Positions 17,796 through 26,873 of a DNA stretch of 51,569 nt are shown here, in pieces. Both the position numbers and the translations under genes were made by a program. The DNA comes from an uncultured Flavobacteriaceae bacterium. Its GTDB lineage: Bacteria; Bacteroidota; Bacteroidia; Flavobacteriales; Flavobacteriaceae. The notes beneath the pieces were generated by a model, which did not search any database, was not told where the DNA came from, and was given only the letters and a program-made list of their open reading frames with translations. Every line of letters starts with the position of its first letter. Within the stretch, counting starts at the first letter, position 1. The stretch spans positions 1 to 51,569 of the forward strand of contig CAJQNZ010000032.1 of the NCBI GenBank assembly GCA_905479835.1, given 5' to 3'.

Positions 17796-18512
17796 ATGAA
17801 TGCTAAAATTAACTTTGGCAATATCTTATTCCTAGATATTGAAACAGTCCCTGAACTAGAAAACTATTCCGACCTTTCTTCTGAAAAGCAAGAATTATAT
17901 GCTTTAAAAACTCAATATCAACGTAAAGATGATTTCACATCAGAAGAATTCTATCATAAGGCTGGAATATGGGCGGAGTTTGGTAAAATCATCTGTATTT
18001 CTGTAGGTTTTTTCTCATCATATGATAGTGAAAGAATCTTTCGTGTGAAATCATTTTATGGTGACAATGAAGAACAATTATTAATTGAATTTAAAAAGTT
18101 ACTTGACAAGCATTTTAACGGCTTAAATCATTTATTATGCGCTCATAATGGAAAGGAGTTTGACTTTCCCTATATCGCAAGAAGAATGATTATCAATCGA
18201 ATAGAATTACCTTTAAAACTAAATTTATTTGGAAAAAAACCTTGGGAAATCCCACATTTAGACACAATGGAATTATGGAAGTTTGGCGATTATAAACACT
18301 ACACTTCGTTGAAACTAATGACACATATTCTTGGCATTCCTTCTCCCAAGGATGATATCAATGGAAGTCAAGTAGCCGAAGTCTATTATAAAGAAAAGAA
18401 CCTTGAACGTATTGTGAAATATTGCGAAAAAGACACCATCGCAGTTGTTCAATTATTACTGCGTTTATACAATCAAGAAATATTGCAAGAATCAGAAATA
18501 GTTAAAGTTTAA
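17796..18512 (+). CDS. PolB-like DEDDy 3'-5' exonuclease
   Basis: A 238-residue protein of the DnaQ-like fold, in the group related to the exonuclease domain of family B DNA polymerases but without a polymerase domain. The acidic motifs are ILFLDIETVPE (Exo I), CAHNGKEFDFPYIARR (Exo II) and KYCEKDTIAVVQL (Exo III with Tyr, hence DEDDy). It probably trims DNA 3' ends in repair. The frame is open to an ATG at 17760, but that codon is within the preceding terminator; the ATG at 17796 directly precedes the conserved start. It converges on the ABC-F gene, the two stop codons overlapping by 4 bp. Confidence 0.9.
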   Translation: MNAKINFGNILFLDIETVPELENYSDLSSEKQELYALKTQYQRKDDFTSEEFYHKAGIWAEFGKIICISVGFFSSYDSERIFRVKSFYGDNEEQLLIEFKKLLDKHFNGLNHLLCAHNGKEFDFPYIARRMIINRIELPLKLNLFGKKPWEIPHLDTMELWKFGDYKHYTSLKLMTHILGIPSPKDDINGSQVAEVYYKEKNLERIVKYCEKDTIAVVQLLLRLYNQEILQESEIVKV

Positions 18513-20374
18513 CCTTCAAGTTGCATGGATAATTCTAGCCAACGCTCTTCTTTTTGTTCTATTTTATCTATGATATTTTGTAATTTTTGAGAAACTTCAT
18601 TGATTTTTTCAGGTTCAATTTCACCATTAGCAAATTGACTTTCGATGTCGATTCTTTGACCTGCTAGTTTTGAAATTTCTTTTTCAAGTGTGTCAAATTC
18701 ACGTTTTTCATTATAAGACAACTTGTTTTTTGAAGGACTTTTTACTATTTTTTTAGAAGGATTTTTTTCAACCTTGACAATCTCTTGAGCAGGAGTTGAA
18801 TCTTCATACGATCTAAAATCAGAATAATTTCCAGGAAAATGCTCGATTATCGCATCGCCTCTGAAAACAAATAAGGAGTCTACAATCTTATCCATAAAAT
18901 ACCTATCGTGAGAAACCACTAACAAATTTCCAGGGAAATCCAACAAGAAATTTTCCAAGACATTCAATGTTACTACATCAAGATCGTTGGTAGGTTCATC
19001 GAGAATTAAAAAATTAGGATTTTGAATTAAAACAGTACATAGATACAATCGTTTTCGTTCTCCACCAGATAATTTTTCTACAAAATCATATTGTTTCTTT
19101 CGATCAAATAAAAACCGTTCGAGTAATTCACTTGCGGTTATTTTTCTTCCTTTGGACAACGGAATATAATCACCAAACTCTCGAATTACATCAATTACTT
19201 TATGTCCTTCTTTTGCCTTGATTCCTTTTTGAGTGTAATATCCATATTTAACCGTTTCACCAAGCATAATTTTTCCAGAATCAATCGGAATTTTTTCAGT
19301 GATAATATTTAAAAACGAAGATTTTCCTGTACCGTTTTTCCCAATAATTCCAATGCGTTCTCCACGTTTAAAAACATATTCAAACTTGTCTAATATCTTT
19401 AAATCGTCAAATGTTTTTGAGATTTTATGAAGTTCTAAAATTTTATTTCCAAGACGCTCCATATTAATTTCCAGTTGCACTTGATGATTGTTCCTGCGTT
19501 TGTGCGCCTTATCTTTTATTTCAGAAAAATCACTAATACGAGATTTAGATTTCGTTGTACGAGCTTTGGGCTGTCTGCGCATCCAATCCAATTCTTTCTT
19601 GAAGAGGTTTTTTGCCTTTCCTAGTTCAGTCAGTTCTTGAGCAATTCGCTCTTCTTTTTTCTCAAGATAGTATGAATAATTCCCTTTATATTTATATAAA
19701 TTACCTTCATCAAGTTCGATAATTTCATTACATACACGCTCAAGAAAATAGCGATCATGCGTTACCATAAAAAGCGTTATTTTTTCTCTTTTAAAATAAT
19801 CTTCTAGCCATTCAATCATTTCAAGGTCAAGATGATTGGTAGGTTCATCAAGAATTAATAAATCTGGTTTATTTATTAAAATAATTGCAAGTGAAAGACG
19901 TTTTTTTTGCCCTCCAGATAAAGAAGAAACTTTTTGAGTTAAATCTGGAAACTTAAGTTTGGAAAGAATCTGATTGTATTGTGTTTCGAAATCCCAAGCA
20001 TTGTGTGCTTCCATCAATTCAAATGCTTCTTGATATGCATCAACATTTTCTGGCTCTTGAAGAGCCAATTCGTATTTTTCAATAACCTTTAAAACAGGAT
20101 TGTCTGAGTTAAAAACAGACTCTTCAATAGTTAACGTATCATTTAATTTATCTTCTTGTGATAAATAGGCAATTTGCAATCCTTTGCGAGAAGAAATTTG
20201 ACCAGAATCAGATGTGTCTAAACCAGATATAATGTTAAGAATAGATGTTTTTCCAGTTCCATTTTTAGCAACAAAAGCAATTTTTTGATCTTTATTAATA
20301 CCAAAAGATATGTCTTGAAATAAGACCCGCTCACCGTAACTCTTTGAGATATTTTCTACTGTAAGATAATTCAC
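18509..20374 (-). CDS. ABC-F family ATPase (Uup-like)
   Basis: A 621-residue soluble protein with two ABC domains and no membrane helices. Domain 1 has the P-loop AKNGTGKTS, signature LSSLSGGQKKRLSL and LLILDEPTNHLDL; domain 2 has GKNGTGKSSF, LSGGERKRLYL and LILDEPTNDLDV. The inter-domain linker is long and charged, and the last ~80 residues form a coiled coil as in Uup. ABC-F proteins act on the ribosome or on DNA transactions rather than in transport. The conserved start is V46 of the longest frame, a GTG at 20374 (VNYLTVENISKSYG); extension to 20509 would run across the divergent gene. A TTACTTTG box lies just upstream. Confidence 0.9.
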   Translation of the reverse strand: MNYLTVENISKSYGERVLFQDISFGINKDQKIAFVAKNGTGKTSILNIISGLDTSDSGQISSRKGLQIAYLSQEDKLNDTLTIEESVFNSDNPVLKVIEKYELALQEPENVDAYQEAFELMEAHNAWDFETQYNQILSKLKFPDLTQKVSSLSGGQKKRLSLAIILINKPDLLILDEPTNHLDLEMIEWLEDYFKREKITLFMVTHDRYFLERVCNEIIELDEGNLYKYKGNYSYYLEKKEERIAQELTELGKAKNLFKKELDWMRRQPKARTTKSKSRISDFSEIKDKAHKRRNNHQVQLEINMERLGNKILELHKISKTFDDLKILDKFEYVFKRGERIGIIGKNGTGKSSFLNIITEKIPIDSGKIMLGETVKYGYYTQKGIKAKEGHKVIDVIREFGDYIPLSKGRKITASELLERFLFDRKKQYDFVEKLSGGERKRLYLCTVLIQNPNFLILDEPTNDLDVVTLNVLENFLLDFPGNLLVVSHDRYFMDKIVDSLFVFRGDAIIEHFPGNYSDFRSYEDSTPAQEIVKVEKNPSKKIVKSPSKNKLSYNEKREFDTLEKEISKLAGQRIDIESQFANGEIEPEKINEVSQKLQNIIDKIEQKEERWLELSMQLEG

Positions 20375-20499
20375 AATTATGATTTTGTGCAAAGTAACTA
20401 AAAACCAATTTATAAATAGGGGTTCCAAGGTTTTTATAAATGAAATTAATAAAAAATAAAAGAAAATTAATTTTAAATACTGTAAATTGCTTTCACAAG

Positions 20500-22185
20500 A
20501 TGAATCCATTAATTCACATAAATAAAGTAAGTATTTCTTTCTTTTCTGACTCTATAGAAAATAGAGTTGTAGAAGCGATTTCTTTTGATTTAAATGCAAA
20601 TGAAATTTTAGGTATTGTCGGAGAATCTGGAAGTGGGAAATCAGTATCTAGTTTGGCAATTTTAGGATTACTTCCTCAGAAGAATTGTGAAATATCAGGC
20701 AGTATTTTATTTGAAAATACAGAATTACTTACTGCCTCAGAAAAAGATCTTCAAGGTATAAGAGGAAATAAAATATCTATGATTTTTCAAGAACCAATGA
20801 GTTCATTAAACCCTAGCCTTACATGTGGTTTTCAAGTTCAGGAAATCATCCTTAATCATTTTTCTATTTCAAATGAAGAAGCAAAAAAACAAGTAATAGA
20901 ACTTTTTGAAAAAGTTAAACTCCCACGAACAGAAACAATTTTCAATCAATACCCTCATCAACTTTCCGGCGGACAGAAGCAACGCGTTATGATTGCCATG
21001 GCGATTGCATGTAAACCGAAAATTCTTATCGCAGATGAGCCTACAACAGCACTTGATGTTACTGTACAGAAAGAAATTATTCAATTGTTAAAAGAATTAC
21101 AACTGGAAACAGGAATGAGTATTATTTTTATTTCTCATGATCTTGCATTGGTCTCAGAAATTGCAGATAAAGTGCTGGTAATGTATAAAGGGAAGATCGT
21201 AGAACAAGGAAAAGCAGCGGATGTTTTTAAAAATCCAAAAGAACGCTATACGAAAGCACTAATTAATTCCAAACCAAGTCTTGACATTCGTTTAAAAAAA
21301 TTGCCAACTGTCGAAGACTATATTTCTAATACTCTTATTAAAGAAGTGTATTCTGAAAAAGAAAGAAAAAATTCATTAGAAAAAATATACGCTCAAGAGC
21401 CGCTACTAGTGGTTAAAAATTTAAAAAAATATTTTATTTCAGGAAAAAAATGGTTTTCAAAGAATGAATCAATTGTAAAAGCGGTTGATGATGTTTCATT
21501 TGAAATATTTAAAGGAGAAACGATTGGACTGGTCGGTGAATCTGGTTGTGGTAAAACCACACTTGGAAGAACGATATTGGGTTTAGAAGAGGTGACTCAA
21601 GGAGAAATTATTTATGAAGGAAAAGACATTTCTAAACTTTCAAAATCAGAATTCAAAGAACTCAGAAAACAGATACAAATTATATTTCAAGATCCTTTTT
21701 CATCATTGAACCCTAGAATTCCAGTTGGAAAAGCAATCCTAGAACCAATGAAAGTTCATAAAATCCTGAATTCAGATAAGGAGAGAAAAGAATATGTTTT
21801 TAATCTACTTGAAAAAGTAGGTCTTGAAAAAGAACACTTTTATAGGTATCCTCATGAGTTTTCGGGAGGACAACGCCAACGAATAGGAATTGCAAGAACA
21901 ATCGCTTTAAAACCGAAACTTATTATTTGCGATGAATCTGTTTCAGCACTTGATGTTTCTGTACAAGCTCAAGTATTGAATTTACTGAATGAATTAAAAT
22001 CAGAGTTTGACTTCACTTATATCTTTATTTCACATGACTTATCTGTTGTGAAATACATGAGTGACCAATTACTAGTAATGAATAATGGTCAGATTGAAGA
22101 AAAGGGAGATGCAGATGCAATTTATAGAAACCCAAAAACAGTGTATACACAAAAATTGATAGATGCAATTCCTAAAGGAATTTAA
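20500..22185 (+). CDS. Fused double ABC transporter ATPase, oligopeptide/dipeptide (DppD-DppF) type
   Basis: A 561-residue protein in which two peptide-transporter ATPase subunits are fused. The first half has GIVGESGSGKS, QLSGGQKQRV and ILIADEPTTALDV; the second has GLVGESGCGKTT, FSGGQRQRIGIARTIALKP and LIICDESVSALDVS. Each half ends with the oligopeptide-binding C-terminal motif (YTKALINSKPS; YTQKLIDAIPKG). It would power an inner-membrane peptide or nickel importer, but no permease or binding-protein gene is adjacent. The ATG at 20500 (MNPLIHINKVSISF) matches family starts; upstream in-frame codons are unlikely. It is divergent from the ABC-F gene. Confidence 0.93.
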   Translation: MNPLIHINKVSISFFSDSIENRVVEAISFDLNANEILGIVGESGSGKSVSSLAILGLLPQKNCEISGSILFENTELLTASEKDLQGIRGNKISMIFQEPMSSLNPSLTCGFQVQEIILNHFSISNEEAKKQVIELFEKVKLPRTETIFNQYPHQLSGGQKQRVMIAMAIACKPKILIADEPTTALDVTVQKEIIQLLKELQLETGMSIIFISHDLALVSEIADKVLVMYKGKIVEQGKAADVFKNPKERYTKALINSKPSLDIRLKKLPTVEDYISNTLIKEVYSEKERKNSLEKIYAQEPLLVVKNLKKYFISGKKWFSKNESIVKAVDDVSFEIFKGETIGLVGESGCGKTTLGRTILGLEEVTQGEIIYEGKDISKLSKSEFKELRKQIQIIFQDPFSSLNPRIPVGKAILEPMKVHKILNSDKERKEYVFNLLEKVGLEKEHFYRYPHEFSGGQRQRIGIARTIALKPKLIICDESVSALDVSVQAQVLNLLNELKSEFDFTYIFISHDLSVVKYMSDQLLVMNNGQIEEKGDADAIYRNPKTVYTQKLIDAIPKGI

Positions 22186-22198
22186 GGATTAGAAATTG

Positions 22199-22206
22199 TA
22201 TATTTG
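22199..22206 (+). promoter_or_regulatory. -7 box of the sugar-nucleotidyltransferase/envelope operon
   Basis: TATATTTG, an exact TAnnTTTG match, lies 26 bp before the ATG at 22233 in a 47-bp gap. It probably drives the four genes to 26211. Confidence 0.5.
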
Positions 22207-22232
22207 TAGAAATAAGAAAAGATAAAATTTAT

Positions 22233-23249
22233 ATGAAAATAATAGTACCAATGGCGGGAATCGGATCTAGATTACGTCCTCATACCTTGACAACACCAAA
22301 GCCTTTAACACTTATCGCTGGGAAGCCAATTGTTCAGAGATTGGTTGAAGATATCGCAGAAGTTGTGAAACAAGAAATAGATCAAATTGCATTTATTATA
22401 GGTCCTGTTGCGAAGGGATTTCCGGGTGATACAGAAGAGCGATTGTTAAAAATAGCTTCAGACTTAAACACCAAAGGGAGTGTTTATGTTCAAGAACAAG
22501 CACTAGGAACTGCACATGCAATTCAATGCGCTAAAGATGCTCTTGAAGGACCATGTGTAGTTGCATTTGCAGATACACTTTTCAAGGCAGATTTCACTTT
22601 AGATCAAAACGCAGATGGAGCTATATGGGTAAAACAAGTGGATGACCCTTCAGCCTTTGGAGTAGTGAAATTAAACGATGGTTATATTACTGATTTTGTT
22701 GAAAAGCCGACAGAATTTGTTTCTGATTTAGCAATTATAGGAATTTATTATTTTAAAGAAGGAAGTGTAGTAAGAGATGAAATTCAGTATTTATTGGATA
22801 ATGATATTAAAGAAAACGGCGAATATCAATTGACCAATGTTCTTGAAACGATGAAACAGAAAGGACATAAATTTGTCCCTGGAAAAGTAAATGAATGGAT
22901 GGATTGCGGAAATAAAAATGTAACGGTATTAACGAACTCTAAAGTATTGGAACTTGCTTATAAAGAAGGAAAAAGAATGGTTTCAAATGATGTAGTTCAA
23001 GAAAACTCAACCATTATTGAACCTTGCTATATCGGGAAAAATGTAGTTTTAAAGAATACAACAATTGGGCCCAATGTTTCGTTAGGAGAGAATAGCATTG
23101 TTGAAAATTCAACAATTAAAAACTCACTGATACAATCTAATGTCCAAATATCAAATGTAAATCTTGACAATGCAATGATAGGACACTATTCTAAATATGA
23201 CGGAAAATTCACATCAGTAAGTATCGGAGATTACACAGAATTAATATAG
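22233..23249 (+). CDS. Sugar-phosphate nucleotidyltransferase with left-handed beta-helix tail
   Basis: A 338-residue enzyme. The N-terminal Rossmann domain has the nucleotide-binding GIGSRLRPHTLTTPKPL, then FADTLFKADF, a VEKPTEF segment and IIGIYYFKEG, as in RfbA/GlmU-type enzymes that make NDP-sugars from NTP and sugar-1-phosphate. From about residue 255 hexapeptide repeats (IEPCYIGKNVVLKNTTIGPN) form a beta-helix, usually for oligomerisation or acyl/acetyl transfer. The exact sugar (glucose, mannose or other) is not evident. It lies 4 bp before a TPR protein gene and heads an envelope gene cluster, so the product may feed envelope glycans. Confidence 0.9.
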   Translation: MKIIVPMAGIGSRLRPHTLTTPKPLTLIAGKPIVQRLVEDIAEVVKQEIDQIAFIIGPVAKGFPGDTEERLLKIASDLNTKGSVYVQEQALGTAHAIQCAKDALEGPCVVAFADTLFKADFTLDQNADGAIWVKQVDDPSAFGVVKLNDGYITDFVEKPTEFVSDLAIIGIYYFKEGSVVRDEIQYLLDNDIKENGEYQLTNVLETMKQKGHKFVPGKVNEWMDCGNKNVTVLTNSKVLELAYKEGKRMVSNDVVQENSTIIEPCYIGKNVVLKNTTIGPNVSLGENSIVENSTIKNSLIQSNVQISNVNLDNAMIGHYSKYDGKFTSVSIGDYTELI

Positions 23250-23253
23250 AATA

Positions 23254-24222
23254 ATGAAAAGAAAATCTGCACATAGATATATATTCCTGATAATGGTTTG
23301 CTTTTTTTCTGTTTCCTATTCTCAAGATGACGATAGTCTTAAACTTCTTGAAGATTCTGAAGATGCATTAATAAAATTTGAAAATCATTATTTTGAAGCA
23401 TTAAAATACAAGTCAATTGGGAATAATTCTCGTGCAATTATAGAACTTGAAAAGTGTCAAAAATTATTTCCAAATGATAAATCGGTTGATTTCGAATTTT
23501 CTAAAAATTATTTTTATTTAAGAAAGTACATTGAAGCAGAACTTTATATTGATAAAGCCTTACAACAAGAATCGGGAAATTATTGGTTTATTGAACAAGC
23601 AAAAAAAATTCAATTAAAACAATACAATTACTCCAAAGCAATTGATTTTCAGCAACAATTAATCCTTCTAAACCATAAAGTTTCAGAAGATCTTGTATTG
23701 ATCTATATTCAGGCCAACGAACGTGAAAAGGCACAAAAATTAATTAAAGAACTTGAATTAAAGGGGTTATCAACATCAAGATTGGAACGATTTAAAAATA
23801 CACTTTCCAATAGCATTAAGAACGAAACAAAACAAAAAATTATTGAAACAGAAAACACCTCTCTTGAAGCCTTAAAAAAATCATTTGAAAACAATAAGCA
23901 ATTTGATATTTTAAAAAAAATATTGCAAGAAGAATTCAGGATTGAAAACACGGATGGCTTACATGATTATAGTTCTCAAGGATTGGAGTTGTTTCCTGCA
24001 CAGCCATATGTATATCTGATGAATGCAAAAGCCTTGATAGGCAAAGAAAAATATAATGATGCAATTGACGTTTTAATGAGTGGCATTGATTTTGTTATTG
24101 ATGACAAAGAAATGATGGTTCAATGTTATCAACAATTAGCAATAGGTTACCAAGCGATTGGAAATAATAAAAAAGCGGAAGATTACCGTAAGCTAGCCGT
24201 CGACTTAAGAAAACAGAAATGA
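23254..24222 (+). CDS. Exported tetratricopeptide-repeat protein
   Basis: A 322-residue protein with an N-terminal signal peptide (about 1-24, ending VSYSQ). The rest is helical with several TPR-like units (around 47-80, 81-115, 120-150, and 235-320, e.g. AYQAIGNNKKAEDYRKLAV). It is probably periplasmic and acts as a protein-binding scaffold. The stop overlaps the next gene by 4 bp (ATGA), coupling it to the DUF4292 lipoprotein. This gene order (TPR, DUF4292, EnvC-like) is one I associate with Bacteroidota envelope biogenesis, though the function is undefined. Confidence 0.88.
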   Translation: MKRKSAHRYIFLIMVCFFSVSYSQDDDSLKLLEDSEDALIKFENHYFEALKYKSIGNNSRAIIELEKCQKLFPNDKSVDFEFSKNYFYLRKYIEAELYIDKALQQESGNYWFIEQAKKIQLKQYNYSKAIDFQQQLILLNHKVSEDLVLIYIQANEREKAQKLIKELELKGLSTSRLERFKNTLSNSIKNETKQKIIETENTSLEALKKSFENNKQFDILKKILQEEFRIENTDGLHDYSSQGLELFPAQPYVYLMNAKALIGKEKYNDAIDVLMSGIDFVIDDKEMMVQCYQQLAIGYQAIGNNKKAEDYRKLAVDLRKQK

Positions 24223-25004
24223 TTCAATCGTATAGATATTTATTAATTATTTGCCTGATTTTTGCTTCATGTAAATCAACTAAATCAACAACCTCCAATA
24301 GTTCTATTGCATCTATGTCATCAAAAAAAGTAATTAATAAACATTATGAAGGAGCATTTGATAGGAAAACAATCAGCGCGCGCGTAAAAGCAAAATATCA
24401 AGATAATATAAATAATCAATCCTTTATGATTAAACTTCGTCTAGAAAAAGACAAAGCAATTTGGATGAGTGGAGCATTTCTTGGTTTTCCAGTTGCAAAG
24501 GTATTAATTACACCAAGTCGTGTCACTTATTATGAGAAGATTAAGAAAACGTATTTTGATGGAGATTTCAGTCTTTTAAGTAAATTTTTAGGAACAGAAC
24601 TAGATTACAATAAAATTCAAAATTTATTACTAGGTGAATCTATTATGAATATGAAAGATACAAAGTATGGTGTTGATATTGACCATAATTCATATCTGCT
24701 AGAACCTAAAAATCAAGAGGAATTATTTGACATCTTTTTCTGGCTTAACCCTTCCAATTTTAAACTTGATAAACAAGAAGTACGTCAATCTATTGAGCAA
24801 AAAAAATTGACCGTTTCTTATAAAGAATATCAAAAAATCGACAACACTTTTTTACCAAAAATGATTCAAGTAAATGCAGTTGAAAAGGATAAAAGAACCT
24901 TGTTGGATTTAGAATATAAAAACGTAGAATTCGATAAGGAATTAAGTTTTCCGTTCACTATTCCTTTAGGATATAAAGAAATAAAATTGGATGAAAAGAA
25001 GTAA
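24219..25004 (+). CDS. DUF4292 lipoprotein
   Basis: A 261-residue lipoprotein. The N-terminus is a lipoprotein signal with lipobox IFASC (Cys19), after which a Ser/Thr/Lys spacer leads into a predominantly beta domain (about 45-255). The domain has repeated strand patterns similar to LolA/LolB-like folds, and DUF4292 members are Bacteroidota proteins of unknown function often placed next to EnvC-like genes. It is probably attached to the inner leaflet of the outer membrane or the inner membrane. It overlaps its neighbours by 4 bp upstream and 14 bp downstream. The lipoprotein call is direct; the LolA-like role is inferred. Confidence 0.87.
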   Translation: MIQSYRYLLIICLIFASCKSTKSTTSNSSIASMSSKKVINKHYEGAFDRKTISARVKAKYQDNINNQSFMIKLRLEKDKAIWMSGAFLGFPVAKVLITPSRVTYYEKIKKTYFDGDFSLLSKFLGTELDYNKIQNLLLGESIMNMKDTKYGVDIDHNSYLLEPKNQEELFDIFFWLNPSNFKLDKQEVRQSIEQKKLTVSYKEYQKIDNTFLPKMIQVNAVEKDKRTLLDLEYKNVEFDKELSFPFTIPLGYKEIKLDEKK

Positions 25005-26211
25005 GTTTTTATTATTTATTGGCTGTTTTTTTTTATGTCAAATTTCATTTGGACAATCAAAAAAAGAACTCGAACAGCAACGAATTGAAATTCAAAAAGA
25101 GGTAAGTGATATAAGAAAATTACTGTCTGAAACACGCTCTAAAGAAAAAAACGTCCTCAACCAGTTGAATGACATTAACCTTCAGATTAATGCTCAGACA
25201 AAACTAATTAATGCATTCACAGCAGAGTCAAACGCTCTAAATAAAGAAATTTCTTCCAATGAAAATGAATTAAGACATCTTCAGAACGAACTTAAAAAAT
25301 TGAAAGATGATTATGCAGAGATGATTTACAAATCCTATAAAAGTCAATCTCAGCAAAGTAGAATTATGTTTTTATTGTCTTCAACGAACTTCCATCAAGC
25401 ATATCAACGAATTCAGTATATGAAACAATATACAGATTTTAGAAAAGCACAAGGAGACCAAATAGTTCTTAAAAGTAACGATCTGAAAACGTTAAATGAC
25501 ACCTTAGAAATAAGAAAGAAAGAAAAAGAGGTATTGCTAGAAGAAAGTAAGAAAGAACAAGATAAAATTAAAGTTGAAAAGAAAAGCCAAGAAGAAATAA
25601 GAGGTAAAATAAAAAAGCAAGAAAAAAAATATAGTAGAGAGATTAAAAAGAAGCAACTTGAAGAACGTAAAATAGATCAGCGGATCGAAAAAATAATACG
25701 TGATGAAATTGCAAAAGCGAATAAAAAAACAGGAAAGAAAAAAACCAATAAAACTTCTGAATTTTCATTATCTCCAGAAGCAAAAATAGTTGCTTCTAAA
25801 TTTGTCGAGAATAAAGGTAAACTTCCGTGGCCAGTTGAAAAGAAAGGAATTCTATCAAGACGTTATGGAAAACAAAATCATCCTACACTGTCTGGAATAA
25901 TAATAGAAAGCAATGGAGTTCATATACGAACTGAAAAAGGGTCAAATGCGAGGGCTATTTTTCAAGGAACAGTTCTACAGATTCAATCAGTAGTTGGAAA
26001 AAAAGCCATTTATATTCAACATGGAAATTATATAACTATTTATAACAACATGGAAACTGTAACGGTTAAAAAAGGAGATAAGGTAACTGTAAAACAATCA
26101 ATAGGTAAAATATACACAGATAAAATATCCAATAAAACAACCTTAAAATTTCAAATCTATAAAAACGCTACAAGATTGAATCCTGCGGATTGGATATATA
26201 AAATGAAGTAG
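24991..26211 (+). CDS. EnvC-like murein hydrolase activator with degenerate LytM domain
   Basis: A 406-residue periplasmic protein: signal peptide (about 1-21, ending ISFGQ), a long Lys/Glu/Gln-rich coiled coil (about 24-235), a basic linker, then a LytM/M23-type domain (about 275-406, from LPWPVEKKGILSRRYG). The zinc-ligand motifs of active M23 peptidases are lost: the GxD site reads NGVHIRTEKG and the HxH site reads YNNMETV. This is the EnvC pattern, in which the domain activates amidases at the septum rather than cutting peptidoglycan itself. Its ATG at 24991 lies inside the DUF4292 gene by 14 bp; a convergent thioesterase gene begins 1 bp after its stop. Confidence 0.9.
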   Translation: MKRSKFLLFIGCFFLCQISFGQSKKELEQQRIEIQKEVSDIRKLLSETRSKEKNVLNQLNDINLQINAQTKLINAFTAESNALNKEISSNENELRHLQNELKKLKDDYAEMIYKSYKSQSQQSRIMFLLSSTNFHQAYQRIQYMKQYTDFRKAQGDQIVLKSNDLKTLNDTLEIRKKEKEVLLEESKKEQDKIKVEKKSQEEIRGKIKKQEKKYSREIKKKQLEERKIDQRIEKIIRDEIAKANKKTGKKKTNKTSEFSLSPEAKIVASKFVENKGKLPWPVEKKGILSRRYGKQNHPTLSGIIIESNGVHIRTEKGSNARAIFQGTVLQIQSVVGKKAIYIQHGNYITIYNNMETVTVKKGDKVTVKQSIGKIYTDKISNKTTLKFQIYKNATRLNPADWIYKMK

Positions 26212-26212
26212 T

Positions 26213-26725
26213 TTATTTTCCGAATAAAGCCTTCAATTCAGTTGCATCATCTGGCAGCATTCTACCAGCAACAACTAGACTTAATTGCTTTCTTCTTTTG
26301 GCTCCCATATAACGTTCTTTTTCAAGAGGTGTTTCAGGAACAATTTCTGGGACCTTTACAGGTGTTCCTGTTATATCAACCGCAACAAAGGTGTAAATAC
26401 CTTCATTGACCTTTGTACGCTCTCCTGTCTCTCTATCTTCAATCCACACGTCAACATATATTTCCATCGAAGTTTTAAAAGCACAAGAAACCTTTGATTC
26501 GATTGTAACAACGCTTCCTACGGGAACTGCTTTATTAAAAGTAACATGATTTACAGATGCAGTAACAACAATCCTACGAGAATGTCGTTGAGCAGAAATG
26601 CTACAAGCACGATCCATTCTTGCAAGTAATTCACCTCCAAAAAGATTGTTTAAGGCATTTGTTTCTCCAGGTAAAACCATATCAGTTAGTACGGTTAAAG
26701 AGTCTTTTGGATTTTTTGCTTTCAT
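26213..26725 (-). CDS. Acyl-CoA thioesterase, hotdog fold
   Basis: A 170-residue single hotdog-domain protein of the YciA/BACH type. Key features are the NNLFGGELLARMDRACSI segment, containing the helix-cap Asn-Leu-x-Gly and the catalytic Asp, then ASVNHVTFNKAVPVGSVVTI. It hydrolyses acyl-CoA to free acid and CoA; chain-length preference is unknown. A TTG at 26728 lies directly before the ATG at 26725; I use the ATG. It has a good promoter of its own upstream. The 3' end is convergent with the EnvC-like gene. Confidence 0.93.
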   Translation of the reverse strand: MKAKNPKDSLTVLTDMVLPGETNALNNLFGGELLARMDRACSISAQRHSRRIVVTASVNHVTFNKAVPVGSVVTIESKVSCAFKTSMEIYVDVWIEDRETGERTKVNEGIYTFVAVDITGTPVKVPEIVPETPLEKERYMGAKRRKQLSLVVAGRMLPDDATELKALFGK

Positions 26726-26739
26726 CAAGAAAATTTTGG

Positions 26740-26770
26740 TAAAGATACTATAAAGGTGAATAGTTGCAAA
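26740..26770 (-). promoter_or_regulatory. Promoter of the thioesterase gene (-33 TTTG, -7 TATCTTTA)
   Basis: On the minus strand a TTTG (26770-26767) is followed after exactly 19 bp by TATCTTTA (26747-26740), one base off TAnnTTTG. The ATG is 14 bp further on. The spacing matches the Bacteroidota primary promoter. Bases 26771-26873 hold only AT-rich sequence with a weak 5-bp hairpin. Confidence 0.6.
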
Positions 26771-26873
26771 GAATCAAACTCGCAAAGTTTTCGTGAAAGA
26801 AATTTTAAGGAAAAGATGAATTAAGAAACACTTTATTGTGTTAACCTTCTGTTACTTTTTAGCCTTTTTTAAA

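Noticed and set aside
20375-20509. N-terminal extension of the ABC-F protein to 20509.
   Set aside because: It would be hydrophobic and unlike the family, and would run over the divergent gene's start; the GTG at 20374 gives the conserved beginning.
26771-26873. Small AACAC/GTGTT hairpin as a terminator after the HU-SPOR gene.
   Set aside because: Only 5 bp of stem and no good T-run; not enough to call.
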